From Micromonospora_E sp048060115 (lineage in GTDB: Bacteria; Actinomycetota; Actinomycetes; Mycobacteriales; Micromonosporaceae): a stretch of DNA of 64,000 nt. The stretch's first letter is position 1; each line of letters begins with the position of its first letter. This document shows positions 41,662 through 50,895 of this stretch, one piece after another. Made by a program: the position numbers and the translations under genes. The notes beneath the pieces are model-generated. The model was not told where the DNA came from, did no database searches, and worked only from the letters and a program-made list of their open reading frames with translations. The stretch lies in NCBI RefSeq assembly GCF_048060115.1, contig NZ_JBHMIM010000038.1:1-64000 (forward strand). Reading direction: 5' to 3'.

Positions 41662-43446
41662 ATGTGCGGACTTGCGGGAGAGCTTCGCCGCGACGGATCC
41701 CGCGCCGACACCGGCGCGGTGGAACGGATGGCGGCGACAATGAGTGACCGCGGACCTGACGAGGGCGGTTCCTGGTCACGCGGACCGGTAGCTTTCGGCC
41801 ACCGGCGACTCAAGATCATCGACTTGTCGGCGGCGAGCAGCCAGCCCATCGTCGACTCGGCGGCCGGCCTCGCCGGGGTCTTCAACGGATGTGTCTACAA
41901 CTACCGGGAGTTGCGCGAACAACTCCAGGCACGGGGCCACCGGTTCTTCTCCCAGGGTGACAGCGAAGTCGTCGTCAAGGCGTACGCCGAATGGGGGGTC
42001 GACTTCGTCGACCACCTGATCGGCATGTTCGCCGTGGCCATCACCGAACGGGACACCGGACGGCTGGTCCTGGCCCGCGACCGGCTGGGCATCAAACCGC
42101 TGTACGTCACCGAGACACCCGGCGTCGTCCGCTTCGCCAGCACCTTGCCCGCGCTCCTGGCCGGCGGCGGCGTCGACACCAGTATCGACCCGGTCGCACT
42201 GGCCCACTACCTCAGCTTCCACAGCGTCGTGCCGCCACCGCGCACCATCCTGACCGGGATCCGCAAGCTGCCGCCCGCGACCGTACGGGTCTACCAACCC
42301 GACGGTCGGGTCGACGAGCACGTCTACTGGAATCCACCGTTCGCCCGCGACCCGCGGCACGCCGACTGGTCGGCGACCGACTGGCAGGACGCCCTGCTCG
42401 AGTCGTTGACCACGGCGGTGCAGCGTCGGATGGTCGCCGACGTGCCGGTCGGCGTCCTGCTCTCCGGCGGGCTGGACTCCAGCCTCGTGGTGGCGCTGCT
42501 GGCCGAGCAGGGCCAGCGCGGACTCGCCACCTTCTCCATCGGCTTCGACGCCGTCGGCGGCCGGGAAGGCGACGAGTTCGTCTACTCCGATCTCGTCGCG
42601 CAGCGCTTCGGCACCGATCACCACCAGATCCGCGTCGCCGCCCGGGATCTGGTGCCGCCGTTGGAAGCGGCGGTCGCCGCGATGAGCGAGCCGATGGTCA
42701 GTCACGACTGCGTCGCGTTCTACCTGCTCAGCCAGGTCGTCTCCGAGCACCTCAAGGTGGTGCAGTCGGGTCAGGGCGCCGACGAGATCCTCGGCGGCTA
42801 CCACTGGTACCCGCCGCTGGCGCAGGTCGGCCGCGACCAGGCACTCGACACCTACGCCACGGCGTTCTTCGACCGGGACGCCGCCGGCCTCGCCCAGGTA
42901 CTCGACCCGGCGTACCTGACCGGCGGGGATCCCGCCCGCGACTACGTCGCCGCGCATCTGGCCGCGCCCGGAGCCGAGCAGGCGGTCGACGCCGGACTGC
43001 GCATCGACACCACCGTGATGCTCACCGACGACCCCGTGAAGCGGGTCGACAACATGACGATGGCGCACGGGCTGGAGGCCCGGGTGCCGTTCCTCGACCA
43101 CGAGTTCGTGGAACTGGCCGCCGCCTGCCCGCCGCAGCTGAAGCTGGCGCAGGGTGGCAAGGGGGTACTCAAGGAGATCGGTCGGCGGGTGCTGCCCTGG
43201 GAGGTGATCGACCGGCCGAAGGGGTACTTCCCCGTGCCGGGTCTGACCCACCTCGAAGGCAAACTCCTCGACCGGGTCCGCGACGCCCTGCACGCCCCTC
43301 AGGCCCGCCGCCGCGGGCTGTTCCGCGACGACTACGTCAACACGTTGCTGCGGAACCCGAACGCCGAACTGACCCCACTTCGGGGCAACAAATTGTGGCA
43401 ACTCGGACTGCTGGAGATGTGGCTGCAGAGTCATGGCATTGACTGA
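41662..43446 (+). CDS. asnO: N-acetylglutaminylglutamine amidotransferase
   Basis: Protein of 594 residues of the asparagine synthase B fold. Cys2 (M-C-G-L-A-G-E) is the glutaminase nucleophile, and the PP-loop S-G-G-L-D-S-S is at 268-274. The family type is set by context: the next two genes are the GNAT/ATP-grasp synthetase and M42 peptidase of the NAGGN osmoprotectant trio. It would amidate the acetylated dipeptide to N-acetylglutaminylglutamine amide. The ATG at 41662 is forced by Cys2. It overlaps the next gene by 14 bp. Confidence 0.92.
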   Translation: MCGLAGELRRDGSRADTGAVERMAATMSDRGPDEGGSWSRGPVAFGHRRLKIIDLSAASSQPIVDSAAGLAGVFNGCVYNYRELREQLQARGHRFFSQGDSEVVVKAYAEWGVDFVDHLIGMFAVAITERDTGRLVLARDRLGIKPLYVTETPGVVRFASTLPALLAGGGVDTSIDPVALAHYLSFHSVVPPPRTILTGIRKLPPATVRVYQPDGRVDEHVYWNPPFARDPRHADWSATDWQDALLESLTTAVQRRMVADVPVGVLLSGGLDSSLVVALLAEQGQRGLATFSIGFDAVGGREGDEFVYSDLVAQRFGTDHHQIRVAARDLVPPLEAAVAAMSEPMVSHDCVAFYLLSQVVSEHLKVVQSGQGADEILGGYHWYPPLAQVGRDQALDTYATAFFDRDAAGLAQVLDPAYLTGGDPARDYVAAHLAAPGAEQAVDAGLRIDTTVMLTDDPVKRVDNMTMAHGLEARVPFLDHEFVELAAACPPQLKLAQGGKGVLKEIGRRVLPWEVIDRPKGYFPVPGLTHLEGKLLDRVRDALHAPQARRRGLFRDDYVNTLLRNPNAELTPLRGNKLWQLGLLEMWLQSHGID

Positions 43447-45244
43447 CGACACGAGCGTCCCCCGCCCCGACTCCCCCCCACCCCGCCGGGAACGCATCGG
43501 CCCCGGCGGCGACCCGATCGTCCCTGGCGACCCACCGGCCAGAACCGTCGACAGCGCCGACATCATTCTGGAATGCGGCTGGGGCCGGCTGGTCTTCGGC
43601 CAGACCTTCGCCGACCCGTCGGACGTCGCCGACGTCCTGCGTTCGGAAGCCGCCGGCTCCCGCGACATCTGCATCTATCTTCCCGACCCACACGTGCTGG
43701 TGTCCCGGCTGCCGGACGAGCTGTTCATCGACCCGTCGCTGACCTTCCGGCTCGCGCTGAGCCGGGTCGACGCACCCGACACGGAGGAACCCGGACTACG
43801 GATCCGCCCGCTACGCGACGAAGCCGACGCCGACGCCGTCAACCGGATCTATGCCCACAACGGCATGGTCACCGCACCGGTACAGACCCTGGTCGACAAC
43901 GCGGCCACCGAACAGTTCGTACACCTGGTCGCCGAATCGGTCACCGGACAGGTCGTCGGCACCGTCACCGGGGTCGACCACGTCGCGGTCTTCGACGACC
44001 CGGACAACGGAGCCAGCCTGTGGTGCCTCACCGTCGACCCGCTGCACGCCCCACCAGGCACCGGGCAGGCGCTGCTGCTCGCCCTCGCCAACCGGCTCGC
44101 CGACCGGGGCCGGATCTACGTCGACCTGTCGGTCCTCGCCGAGAACGACGGCGCGGTCCGGCTCTACGAGCGGCTCGGCTTCGAGCGCACCCCGACGTTG
44201 TGCGTCAAGCGCAAGAACCCGATCAACGAGCGGCTCTTCCTGGCCAGCATGCCCGACGGCTACGACGACCTGAACCCGTACGCGCGGATCGTCGCCGACG
44301 AGGCGATGCGGCGCGGCATCCGGGTCGAGGTGATCGACGCGGCATGGGGCGAGCTGCGGCTGACCCACGGCGCCCGCACCCTCGTCACCCGGGAATCGCT
44401 GTCCGAGCTGACCTCGGCGGTGGCGATGAGCCGCTGCGACGACAAACGGGTCACCCGCCGGGTACTGGCCGACGCCGGATTGTCGGTACCTCGCGGCCGC
44501 ACCGCCACCGGCGACGCCGCCGACGAGGCGTTTCTCGCCGAGGTCGGCGAGGCGGTGGTCAAACCCACCCGCGGCGAGCAGGGCACCGGAATCACCGTCG
44601 GGGTCACCGAACCCGACGCGCTGCGTACCGCGGTGGCCCTGGCCCGCCAACACTGCCCCGAGGTGCTGATCGAACAGCGGCACCAGGGCGAGGACCTGCG
44701 GGTGCTGGTGATCGACCATGAGGTGGTGGCCGCGGCGGTACGCCGACCGGCGGCGGTCACCGGTGACGGCGTACACACCATCACCGAGCTGATCCGGCGG
44801 CAGAGCCGGCGGCGGGCCGCGGCCACCGGCGGCGAGTCGAAGATCCCGCTGGACGACCTGACCCGGGAGGTGGTCGCCGAGGCCGGGTACGCGTTGGACG
44901 ACGTCCTGCCACCCGGGCAGCTGCTGACCGTGCGGCGTACCGCGAACCTGCACACCGGGGGCACGATCCACGACGTGACCGACCGGCTGCATCCCGACCT
45001 GGCCGCGGCGTGCGTCGCGGCCAGCCGGGCACTCGCCATCCCGGTGACCGGAATGGATCTGCTGGTGTCCGCTCCCGATCAGCCGGAGCACGTGTTCATC
45101 GAGGCGAACGAGCGACCCGGGCTCGCCAACCACGAACCGCAGCCGACCGCCGAACGCTTCATCGACCTGTTGTTCCCGGGCACCAACGCGCAGCAGCGGC
45201 GGTGGACACCAGCCGGTCCCGGCGGGGCGGCGACAGCGTCGTGA
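43433..45244 (+). CDS. ngg: N-acetylglutaminylglutamine synthetase (GNAT plus ATP-grasp)
   Basis: Protein of 603 residues. The middle (about 120-265) is a GNAT acetyltransferase (L-x-V-D-P-L-H-A-P-P-G-T-G-Q-A-L-L-L-A, E-R-L-G-F). The C-terminal third is an ATP-grasp ligase (V-V-K-P-T-R-G-E-Q-G-T-G-I-T-V-G-V, later F-I-E-A-N-E-R-P-G-L). This combination is diagnostic for the enzyme that joins two glutamines and acetylates the product in NAGGN synthesis. The start overlaps the amidotransferase 3' end by 14 bp. Confidence 0.92.
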   Translation: MALTDDTSVPRPDSPPPRRERIGPGGDPIVPGDPPARTVDSADIILECGWGRLVFGQTFADPSDVADVLRSEAAGSRDICIYLPDPHVLVSRLPDELFIDPSLTFRLALSRVDAPDTEEPGLRIRPLRDEADADAVNRIYAHNGMVTAPVQTLVDNAATEQFVHLVAESVTGQVVGTVTGVDHVAVFDDPDNGASLWCLTVDPLHAPPGTGQALLLALANRLADRGRIYVDLSVLAENDGAVRLYERLGFERTPTLCVKRKNPINERLFLASMPDGYDDLNPYARIVADEAMRRGIRVEVIDAAWGELRLTHGARTLVTRESLSELTSAVAMSRCDDKRVTRRVLADAGLSVPRGRTATGDAADEAFLAEVGEAVVKPTRGEQGTGITVGVTEPDALRTAVALARQHCPEVLIEQRHQGEDLRVLVIDHEVVAAAVRRPAAVTGDGVHTITELIRRQSRRRAAATGGESKIPLDDLTREVVAEAGYALDDVLPPGQLLTVRRTANLHTGGTIHDVTDRLHPDLAAACVAASRALAIPVTGMDLLVSAPDQPEHVFIEANERPGLANHEPQPTAERFIDLLFPGTNAQQRRWTPAGPGGAATAS

Positions 45245-45266
45245 GCGGCGACGGTACGGTCTTCGC

Positions 45267-46457
45267 ATGCCGGCCGACCCGAACCTTCCCGCCCCACTGA
45301 AACTGGACCTGGACTACCTGCAGCAGGTGCTGCTGGAACTGCTGGACATCCCCAGCCCATCCGGCCGGACAGACCATGTCCAGCAGTACGTCGGGGAGCG
45401 GCTGTCCGCGCTCGGCATGCCGTTCACGGTCACCCGGCGGGGTGCGCTCAGCGCCTCGCTGTGTGGCCCCCGGATCACCGGCGCGGACCGGGCCATCGTG
45501 GTGCACACCGACACGATCGGCGGAATGGTCAAGCGACTCAAGGAGAACGGCCGGCTCGAACTCAAGCAGATCGGCACTCACAGCGCCCGGTTCGCCGAAG
45601 GCGCCCACGTACGGATCTTCACCGACGACCTCGACCGGGTCGTCACCGGGCAGGTGCTGCCGTTGAAGGCGAGCGGACACCGCTACAACGACGCCGTCGA
45701 CCTGCAGGGCGTCGGCTGGGAGCAGGTCGAGGTCCGCGTCGACGAACAGGTCACCGACATCGCCGGGCTGCGCGCACTCGGTATCGACGTCGGCGACTTC
45801 GCCGCGATGCTGCCGGCACCCACCATCACCCCCAGCGGATACGTCAAGTCCCGTCACCTCGACGACAAGGCCGGGGTGGCCGCGGTGCTGACCGCAGTCA
45901 AGGCGATGGTCGACGCCGGTCGGCAGCCGCCAGTGACCGCACATCTGCTGATCACCTGCACCGAGGAGATCGGCCACGGCGCCAGCCACGGCCTCGACCC
46001 TGACGTCGCGGAGATCGTCTCGGTCGACGCGGCCGTGGTCGCCCCCGGGCAGCAGTCCCGCGAGGACGCCGCGACCCTGGCGATGGGTGACGGCGTCGGG
46101 CCGTTCGACTACCACCTGACCCGCAAGCTGGCCGCACTCGCCACCGAACACGACGTCGACCTGGTCCGCGACGTGTTCGACTACTACCGCTCGGATGTGG
46201 CGGCCGCCGTGGAGGCCGGCGCCCACGCCCGGATCGCGTTGCTCGGCTTCGGGGTGGACGCCACCCACGGACACGAACGCACCCACCTCGAAGGTCTGCG
46301 ACATCTCACCCAGCTGCTCTGCCTCTACCTGCAGAGTGACCTCGTCTTTCCCGAATGGGACGCCGAACCCGACGGGGACCTGGCGGACTTCCCGTCCCTC
46401 GCGGTGCAGCCGGCGCAGGAGGCCGGCCCACGGGAAGGCCCGATCGGCGTGGTGTGA
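45267..46457 (+). CDS. M42-family peptidase of the NAGGN trio
   Basis: Protein of 396 residues of the M42 metallopeptidase family: I-P-S-P-S-G near the N-terminus, V-H-T-D-T-I-G-G (metal His), H-L-D-D-K-A-G (metal Asp), C-T-E-E-I-G (catalytic Glu) and T-H-G-H-E-R-T-H near the end (metal His). The third trio gene is always an M42 homologue of unknown role, perhaps NAGGN turnover or processing. It starts 22 bp after the synthetase gene. The ribosome site is weak, so translational coupling is likely. Confidence 0.92.
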   Translation: MPADPNLPAPLKLDLDYLQQVLLELLDIPSPSGRTDHVQQYVGERLSALGMPFTVTRRGALSASLCGPRITGADRAIVVHTDTIGGMVKRLKENGRLELKQIGTHSARFAEGAHVRIFTDDLDRVVTGQVLPLKASGHRYNDAVDLQGVGWEQVEVRVDEQVTDIAGLRALGIDVGDFAAMLPAPTITPSGYVKSRHLDDKAGVAAVLTAVKAMVDAGRQPPVTAHLLITCTEEIGHGASHGLDPDVAEIVSVDAAVVAPGQQSREDAATLAMGDGVGPFDYHLTRKLAALATEHDVDLVRDVFDYYRSDVAAAVEAGAHARIALLGFGVDATHGHERTHLEGLRHLTQLLCLYLQSDLVFPEWDAEPDGDLADFPSLAVQPAQEAGPREGPIGVV

Positions 46458-46464
46458 CAGCGCG

Positions 46465-47220
46465 TCAGCGTCGGCGGCCGAGCAGGGTCGCCAGCACCGC
46501 CGGATCGCTGGCGGACGAGGCCTGGGCCCATGCCTCGTACTGCAGTGACGGGTCCAGGCCAGCCGTCGCGGCGATCCGAACGCTCTGCTTGATGTGCCGC
46601 ACCAGGTGCGGATCGAGGTCGGCGTAGCGGCCGGCGGCGGCAAGCGCCACGGCGAGCGGATCGTCGACCACCTCCAGCACCAGACCGAGTTCATGAGCCC
46701 GGACAGCGTCGAGCATCTCGCCGTCGAGCAGGATCTGCATGGCCCGCTGCGGGCCGAGCGCGTCGACCAGGAAGTAGGTACAGCCACCACCGGGGTGCAG
46801 CCCGATGCGGGTGAACGTCGCCCCGAACCGGGCGTTGGGGCCGGCGTACCGCTGATCGCAGCACATCGCCAGGTTGAGTCCGGCACCGACCGCCGGCCCC
46901 TGCACCGCCGCGATGGTCAGCAGGTCCAGGTCACGCACCGCGAGAAAGCTGCGGTAGATGTCCTCCAGGTCACGTCGGGTCTGGCTGACCGGACGGACCG
47001 GTCCGCCGAAGATCTCGTCGAGGTGTGCGCCGGCACAGAACGCGCTACCGGCACCGGTGACGACCAGAACCCGAGCGTCCCGATCGGCCGCGACCGCCGC
47101 CACCGCATCGGTGAGTTCCCGCATCATCCGCGTACCGATCGCGTTGCGCCGGTCAGGATCGTCGAGGGTCAGCAACCGCACCCCGCAATGGTCGGCGGTA
47201 CGCAGCGAAACGGTCTGCAC
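46465..47220 (-). CDS. Enoyl-CoA hydratase/isomerase family protein
   Basis: Protein of 251 residues of the crotonase fold: R-R-N-A-I at the start of the core, G-A-G-S-A-F-C-A-G-A-H-L (oxyanion hole) and A-V-Q-G-P-A-V-G-A-G-L-N-L-A. At the usual catalytic position, L-H-P-G-G-G-C-T-Y-F-L has no Glu, so hydratase activity is doubtful and another crotonase reaction is possible. The GTG at 47220 is used. It is convergent with the NAGGN operon (7 bp apart) and divergent from mscR. Confidence 0.88.
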   Translation of the reverse strand: MQTVSLRTADHCGVRLLTLDDPDRRNAIGTRMMRELTDAVAAVAADRDARVLVVTGAGSAFCAGAHLDEIFGGPVRPVSQTRRDLEDIYRSFLAVRDLDLLTIAAVQGPAVGAGLNLAMCCDQRYAGPNARFGATFTRIGLHPGGGCTYFLVDALGPQRAMQILLDGEMLDAVRAHELGLVLEVVDDPLAVALAAAGRYADLDPHLVRHIKQSVRIAATAGLDPSLQYEAWAQASSASDPAVLATLLGRRR

Positions 47221-47449
47221 GGGTCAACTCCCTGTCCGGTCGGTGACGGTCCACGCCCACAGGTCGCCACCACCAGTGACGATCACGCCCAGGATATGCG
47301 CGGCGGTCCGGGCCCTGTCCGCCTCGTCGCGCAGCGTGCGGCCCGAACCGCCACTGGTCAGGTGGGAACCACCGGGCCGGTTCCACGCCGGCCCCGACGG
47401 CGGTAGGTTCGGAACCTGCGTGAGACGACGAGGTTTCAGGAGGGGTCCG

Positions 47450-48535
47450 ATGAGCCAGCAGGTCAGAGGGGTGATCTCCCGCAGCACCGGTACGCCGGTC
47501 GAGGTCACCACGATCGTCGTACCGGATCCCGGTCCGGGCGAGGCGGTGGTCCGCGTCCAGGCGTGCGGCGTCTGCCACACCGACCTGCACTACCGCGACG
47601 GCGGCATCAGCGACGACCACCCGTTCCTGCTCGGCCACGAAGCGGCCGGCGTCGTCGAACAGATCGGCCCCGGCGTCACCGACATCTCCCCCGGTGACTT
47701 CGTGGTGCTCAACTGGCGGGCGGTCTGCGGCACCTGCCGGGCCTGCGTCCGTGGCCGACCATGGTACTGCTTCGCCACCCACAACGCCGCCCAGAAGATG
47801 ACCCTGACCGACGGCACCACGCTCTCCCCCGCCCTGGGCATCGGTGCCTTCGCCGAGAAGACGTTGGTACATGCCGGGCAGTGCACCAAGGTCGACCCGG
47901 CGGCCCGACCAGCCGCCGTCGGGCTGCTCGGCTGCGGCGTGATGGCCGGCCTCGGCGCCGCGATCAACACCGGCGGCGTCGGTCGAGGTGACTCCGTCGC
48001 GGTGATCGGCTGCGGCGGGGTCGGCGACGGGGCGATCGCCGGCGCCGCGATCGCCGGCGCGACGACGATCATCGCGGTGGACACCGACCCACGGAAGCTG
48101 GACTGGGCCCGTGGCTTCGGCGCCACCCACACCGTCGACGCCCGCGCCGGCGACGTCGTCGAGGCGATCCAGGCACTCACCGACGGGCACGGCGCCGACG
48201 TCGTCATCGACGCAGTGGGCCGCCCGGAGACGTGGCGGCAGGCGTTCTACGCCCGTGACCTCGCCGGCACCGTGGTCCTGGTCGGCGTGCCCACCCCCGA
48301 CATGCGGGTCGAGCTGCCGTTGCTGGACGTCTTCGGCCGCGGCGGCGCGCTCAAGTCCAGCTGGTACGGCGACTGCCTGCCGTCACGCGACTTCCCCATG
48401 CTCACCGAGCTGTACCGTCAGGGTCGACTCGACCTGGACGCGTTCGTCACCGAGGAAATCGGCATCGACCAGGTCGAGGAGGCGTTCACCAAGATGCACC
48501 ACGGTGACGTGCTGCGTTCGGTGGTGGTGTTCTGA
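47450..48535 (+). CDS. mscR: S-(hydroxymethyl)mycothiol dehydrogenase / nitrosomycothiol reductase
   Basis: Protein of 361 residues, a zinc alcohol dehydrogenase. Catalytic zinc ligands are C39 (C-G-V-C-H-T-D), H63-E64 and a later Cys; structural zinc is held by C93, C96, C99 and C107. The NAD site is G-C-G-G-V-G. The strong match to mycothiol-dependent formaldehyde dehydrogenases and the downstream MBL gene support the call. It oxidises the formaldehyde-mycothiol adduct and can reduce nitrosomycothiol. The ATG at 47450 follows AGGAGGGG. Confidence 0.93.
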   Translation: MSQQVRGVISRSTGTPVEVTTIVVPDPGPGEAVVRVQACGVCHTDLHYRDGGISDDHPFLLGHEAAGVVEQIGPGVTDISPGDFVVLNWRAVCGTCRACVRGRPWYCFATHNAAQKMTLTDGTTLSPALGIGAFAEKTLVHAGQCTKVDPAARPAAVGLLGCGVMAGLGAAINTGGVGRGDSVAVIGCGGVGDGAIAGAAIAGATTIIAVDTDPRKLDWARGFGATHTVDARAGDVVEAIQALTDGHGADVVIDAVGRPETWRQAFYARDLAGTVVLVGVPTPDMRVELPLLDVFGRGGALKSSWYGDCLPSRDFPMLTELYRQGRLDLDAFVTEEIGIDQVEEAFTKMHHGDVLRSVVVF

Positions 48536-49164
48536 TGGCGGCCCGGATCGACCACGCCGTCACCTCCGGGTCGTTCTCGCTGGACGGGCAGACCTTCGAC
48601 GTCGACAACAACGTCTGGGTGATCGGCGACGACGCCGAGTGTGTGGTGCTCGACGCACCACACGACGTCGACGTCATCCGTACCGTCATCGGTGGGCGCA
48701 GCGTGCGGGCCGTCATCGCGACCCACGCCCACGACGACCACGTCCGGGTCGCACCGGCGTTGGCCGCCGCCACCGACGCGCCGGTCCTGCTGCACCCGGC
48801 CGACCGGGTGCTGTGGGACCAGGTCCATCCGCAACGGCCGCCGGACGGTGAACTCACCGACGGCCAGCAGCTGAGGGTCGCCGGCACCGTGCTGCGGGTA
48901 CTGCACACCCCCGGGCACAGCCCCGGAGCCTGCAGCCTGCACGCCCCCGACCTCGGGGTGGTCTTTACCGGCGACACCCTGTTCGCTGGCGGGCCCGGTG
49001 CCACCGGGCGTTCGTACAGCGACTTCGACACGATCATCGCCTCGATCCGGGACCGACTGCTGACCCTGCCCGCCGCCACCGTGGTGCACACCGGGCACGG
49101 AGACAGCACCACGATCGGCGCCGAAGCACCGCAGCTCGCCGAATGGATCAGCCGCGGCCACTGA
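48535..49164 (+). CDS. MBL-fold hydrolase linked to mscR
   Basis: Protein of 209 residues with the metallo-beta-lactamase motif T-H-A-H-D-D-H at 63-69, H-S-P-G, and G-D-T-L-F for the further metal ligands. It resembles glyoxalase II. Its ATG overlaps the mscR stop (TGATG). Since MscR makes S-formylmycothiol, this enzyme probably hydrolyses it to formate and mycothiol; the same pair occurs in mycobacteria (Rv2259-Rv2260). Confidence 0.92.
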   Translation: MAARIDHAVTSGSFSLDGQTFDVDNNVWVIGDDAECVVLDAPHDVDVIRTVIGGRSVRAVIATHAHDDHVRVAPALAAATDAPVLLHPADRVLWDQVHPQRPPDGELTDGQQLRVAGTVLRVLHTPGHSPGACSLHAPDLGVVFTGDTLFAGGPGATGRSYSDFDTIIASIRDRLLTLPAATVVHTGHGDSTTIGAEAPQLAEWISRGH

Positions 49165-49211
49165 CGACAACCGGTCGCTGACAGCGGCGGGCGGACCGGT
49201 TGGTCGGAAGA

Positions 49212-49814
49212 TCAGCTGATCGCGCGCAGCCGCTGCCCGGGGGTCCGATCCGGCTCGGCCATCGCCGCCACCAGGTCCTGGCGGGCGCGCGCGACCCGCG
49301 AACGGATCGTGCCGATCGGGCAGTCGCACACCTCAGCAGCCTCGGCATAGCTCAGTCCGAGGACCTGGGTGGCGACGAAGGCCTCCCGCCGGTCCGCGTC
49401 GAGGCCACCGAGCAACTGCCGCAGCACGAGAGCGTCCTCGAACCGGGGGCCGGTACTGGTCGACTCCGCGACGGCCTGCCAATCGTCCAGGTCAGCGACT
49501 CGTGGGCGGACAACGAGGGCCCGGATGTGGTCCACGGCGACCCGGCGGGCGATCGCCAGGAGCCAGGTACGCGCCGTGGACCGGCCGGCGAAGCCCCGGA
49601 TCGAACGCATCGCCCGTAGGTAGGTCTCCTGGGTGAGGTCCTCAGCTTCTGCGGCATCCACCAGATGGGTGAGGAACCGCTGCACATGATGCTGGGTCGC
49701 CTGGATGAAGGCGGTGGCCGCAGCCCGATCACCGGCCCCGGCCGCCATCGCCCACGAGGTGATCTGTTCATCGTCCGGTCCGGCATGCGGCATGGCCAGA
49801 AGACTATCCTTCAC
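49212..49814 (-). CDS. sigC: ECF sigma factor SigC
   Basis: Protein of 200 residues with sigma-2 (D-L-T-Q-E-T-Y-L-R-A, then R-T-W-L-L-A-I-A-R-R-V-x-x-D-H-I-R) and sigma-4 (L-G-L-S-Y-A-E-A-A-E-V-C-D-C-P-I-G-T-I-R-S-R-V-A-R-A-R) regions. It is very close to mycobacterial SigC as I recall it. The start may be GTG 49814 or ATG 49793. It is divergent from a zinc-finger membrane protein gene 121 bp away, unlike typical sigma/anti-sigma operons. SigC in mycobacteria is linked to copper acquisition; copper genes lie 11-13 kb away in this window. Confidence 0.9.
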   Translation of the reverse strand: MKDSLLAMPHAGPDDEQITSWAMAAGAGDRAAATAFIQATQHHVQRFLTHLVDAAEAEDLTQETYLRAMRSIRGFAGRSTARTWLLAIARRVAVDHIRALVVRPRVADLDDWQAVAESTSTGPRFEDALVLRQLLGGLDADRREAFVATQVLGLSYAEAAEVCDCPIGTIRSRVARARQDLVAAMAEPDRTPGQRLRAIS

Positions 49815-49935
49815 ATCCCCCGCTGGAACAGCCTGGCCGGCGCGTCGGGTTCGGCGATCGGACCGACCACCCGGGCGGAGAGAATGAGCCCACCCCGACG
49901 GGAACCGTCCTGGCCGGTGGACCGACTATTGAGCT

Positions 49936-50718
49936 GTGGGCTGTGCGGAATTTCGAGAGATGTTGTCGGCGGAACTCGATGGCGAGACCAGCGCGGCGGA
50001 ATCGGCGACCGCCCGGGAGCACCTGAGTGGCTGCGCCGGGTGCCGCGCCTGGTACGCCACCGCCGAGGCGGTGACCGCGCTTGCCGGCCGCACCCCGCCA
50101 CAGTCCGCGGTCACGGTCGACGAGTCCGTCCTCGACGCGCTGCCTGGACCCCGCAAGTTGACCGCGGTCCGCATCACCACCATCCTGCGGTACGCGCTCG
50201 GGCTGCTCGGCGTCGCCCAGTTCCTGCTCGGCACGGCCCAGATCGGTGGCGTGGCCGACGGTCACCTGCACGTGGCCGACGCGATCGGTGGGACAGCGCC
50301 CAACCATCTCTGGCATGAATCCGCCGCGTGGAACGTCGCGCTCGGTGCCGGCTTCGCGTGGATCGCCGTACGCCGAACCCGTCCGTCCGGCATTCTGCCT
50401 ACTTTGACCGCCTTCGTGGCTGTTCTGGCGCTGCTGTCGGTCAACGACGTGATCACTGGCAGGGTCGACTACCCCCGCCTGCTCAGCCACGGCCTGGTGG
50501 TCGTGGGCTACCTGCTGTTGCTGGCCCTGGGGCGACGCGACACCGAACCCGACTCGCCGGAAGGCGAGCAGCGGCGGGCCGGATCCCGATGGCGCGTCGA
50601 GCTGGACGAGGCGCCTCCGACGCCGAATCGCACACCACTGCGTCTGATCACCGGTGGAGCGTCGGTCCGTGTCGGTCGGGCCCGGGACCGCTGGCTGAAC
50701 CAGGACCGCGCGGCCTGA
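49936..50718 (+). CDS. Zinc-finger (zf-HC2) membrane protein, likely anti-sigma factor
   Basis: Protein of 260 residues with an N-terminal anti-sigma zinc finger: C3, H29, C33 and C36 (H-L-S-G-C-A-G-C) fit the ZAS H-x3-C-x2-C pattern. About four membrane helices (95-190) and a cytoplasmic polar tail follow. ZAS proteins hold ECF sigma factors at the membrane and release them on a redox or envelope signal. The likely partner is SigC across the divergent gap. The GTG at 49936 is the start. Confidence 0.85.
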   Translation: MGCAEFREMLSAELDGETSAAESATAREHLSGCAGCRAWYATAEAVTALAGRTPPQSAVTVDESVLDALPGPRKLTAVRITTILRYALGLLGVAQFLLGTAQIGGVADGHLHVADAIGGTAPNHLWHESAAWNVALGAGFAWIAVRRTRPSGILPTLTAFVAVLALLSVNDVITGRVDYPRLLSHGLVVVGYLLLLALGRRDTEPDSPEGEQRRAGSRWRVELDEAPPTPNRTPLRLITGGASVRVGRARDRWLNQDRAA

Positions 50719-50895
50719 CCGCAATCTGGTCGGCCGACCGCAGCCGGTCGACCTCAGCCGGCGGTCTGGTTTGCCGTTGATCCGACACCCTGGCAGGTCA
50801 ACCTGGCTGGCCCCGTAGGCGACGCAGTCACAGCGGTCCGGATCCACCCGTTCCCGGACCAGCGACGGACCGTCAGCCAGATGCAGGGAGCAGTC

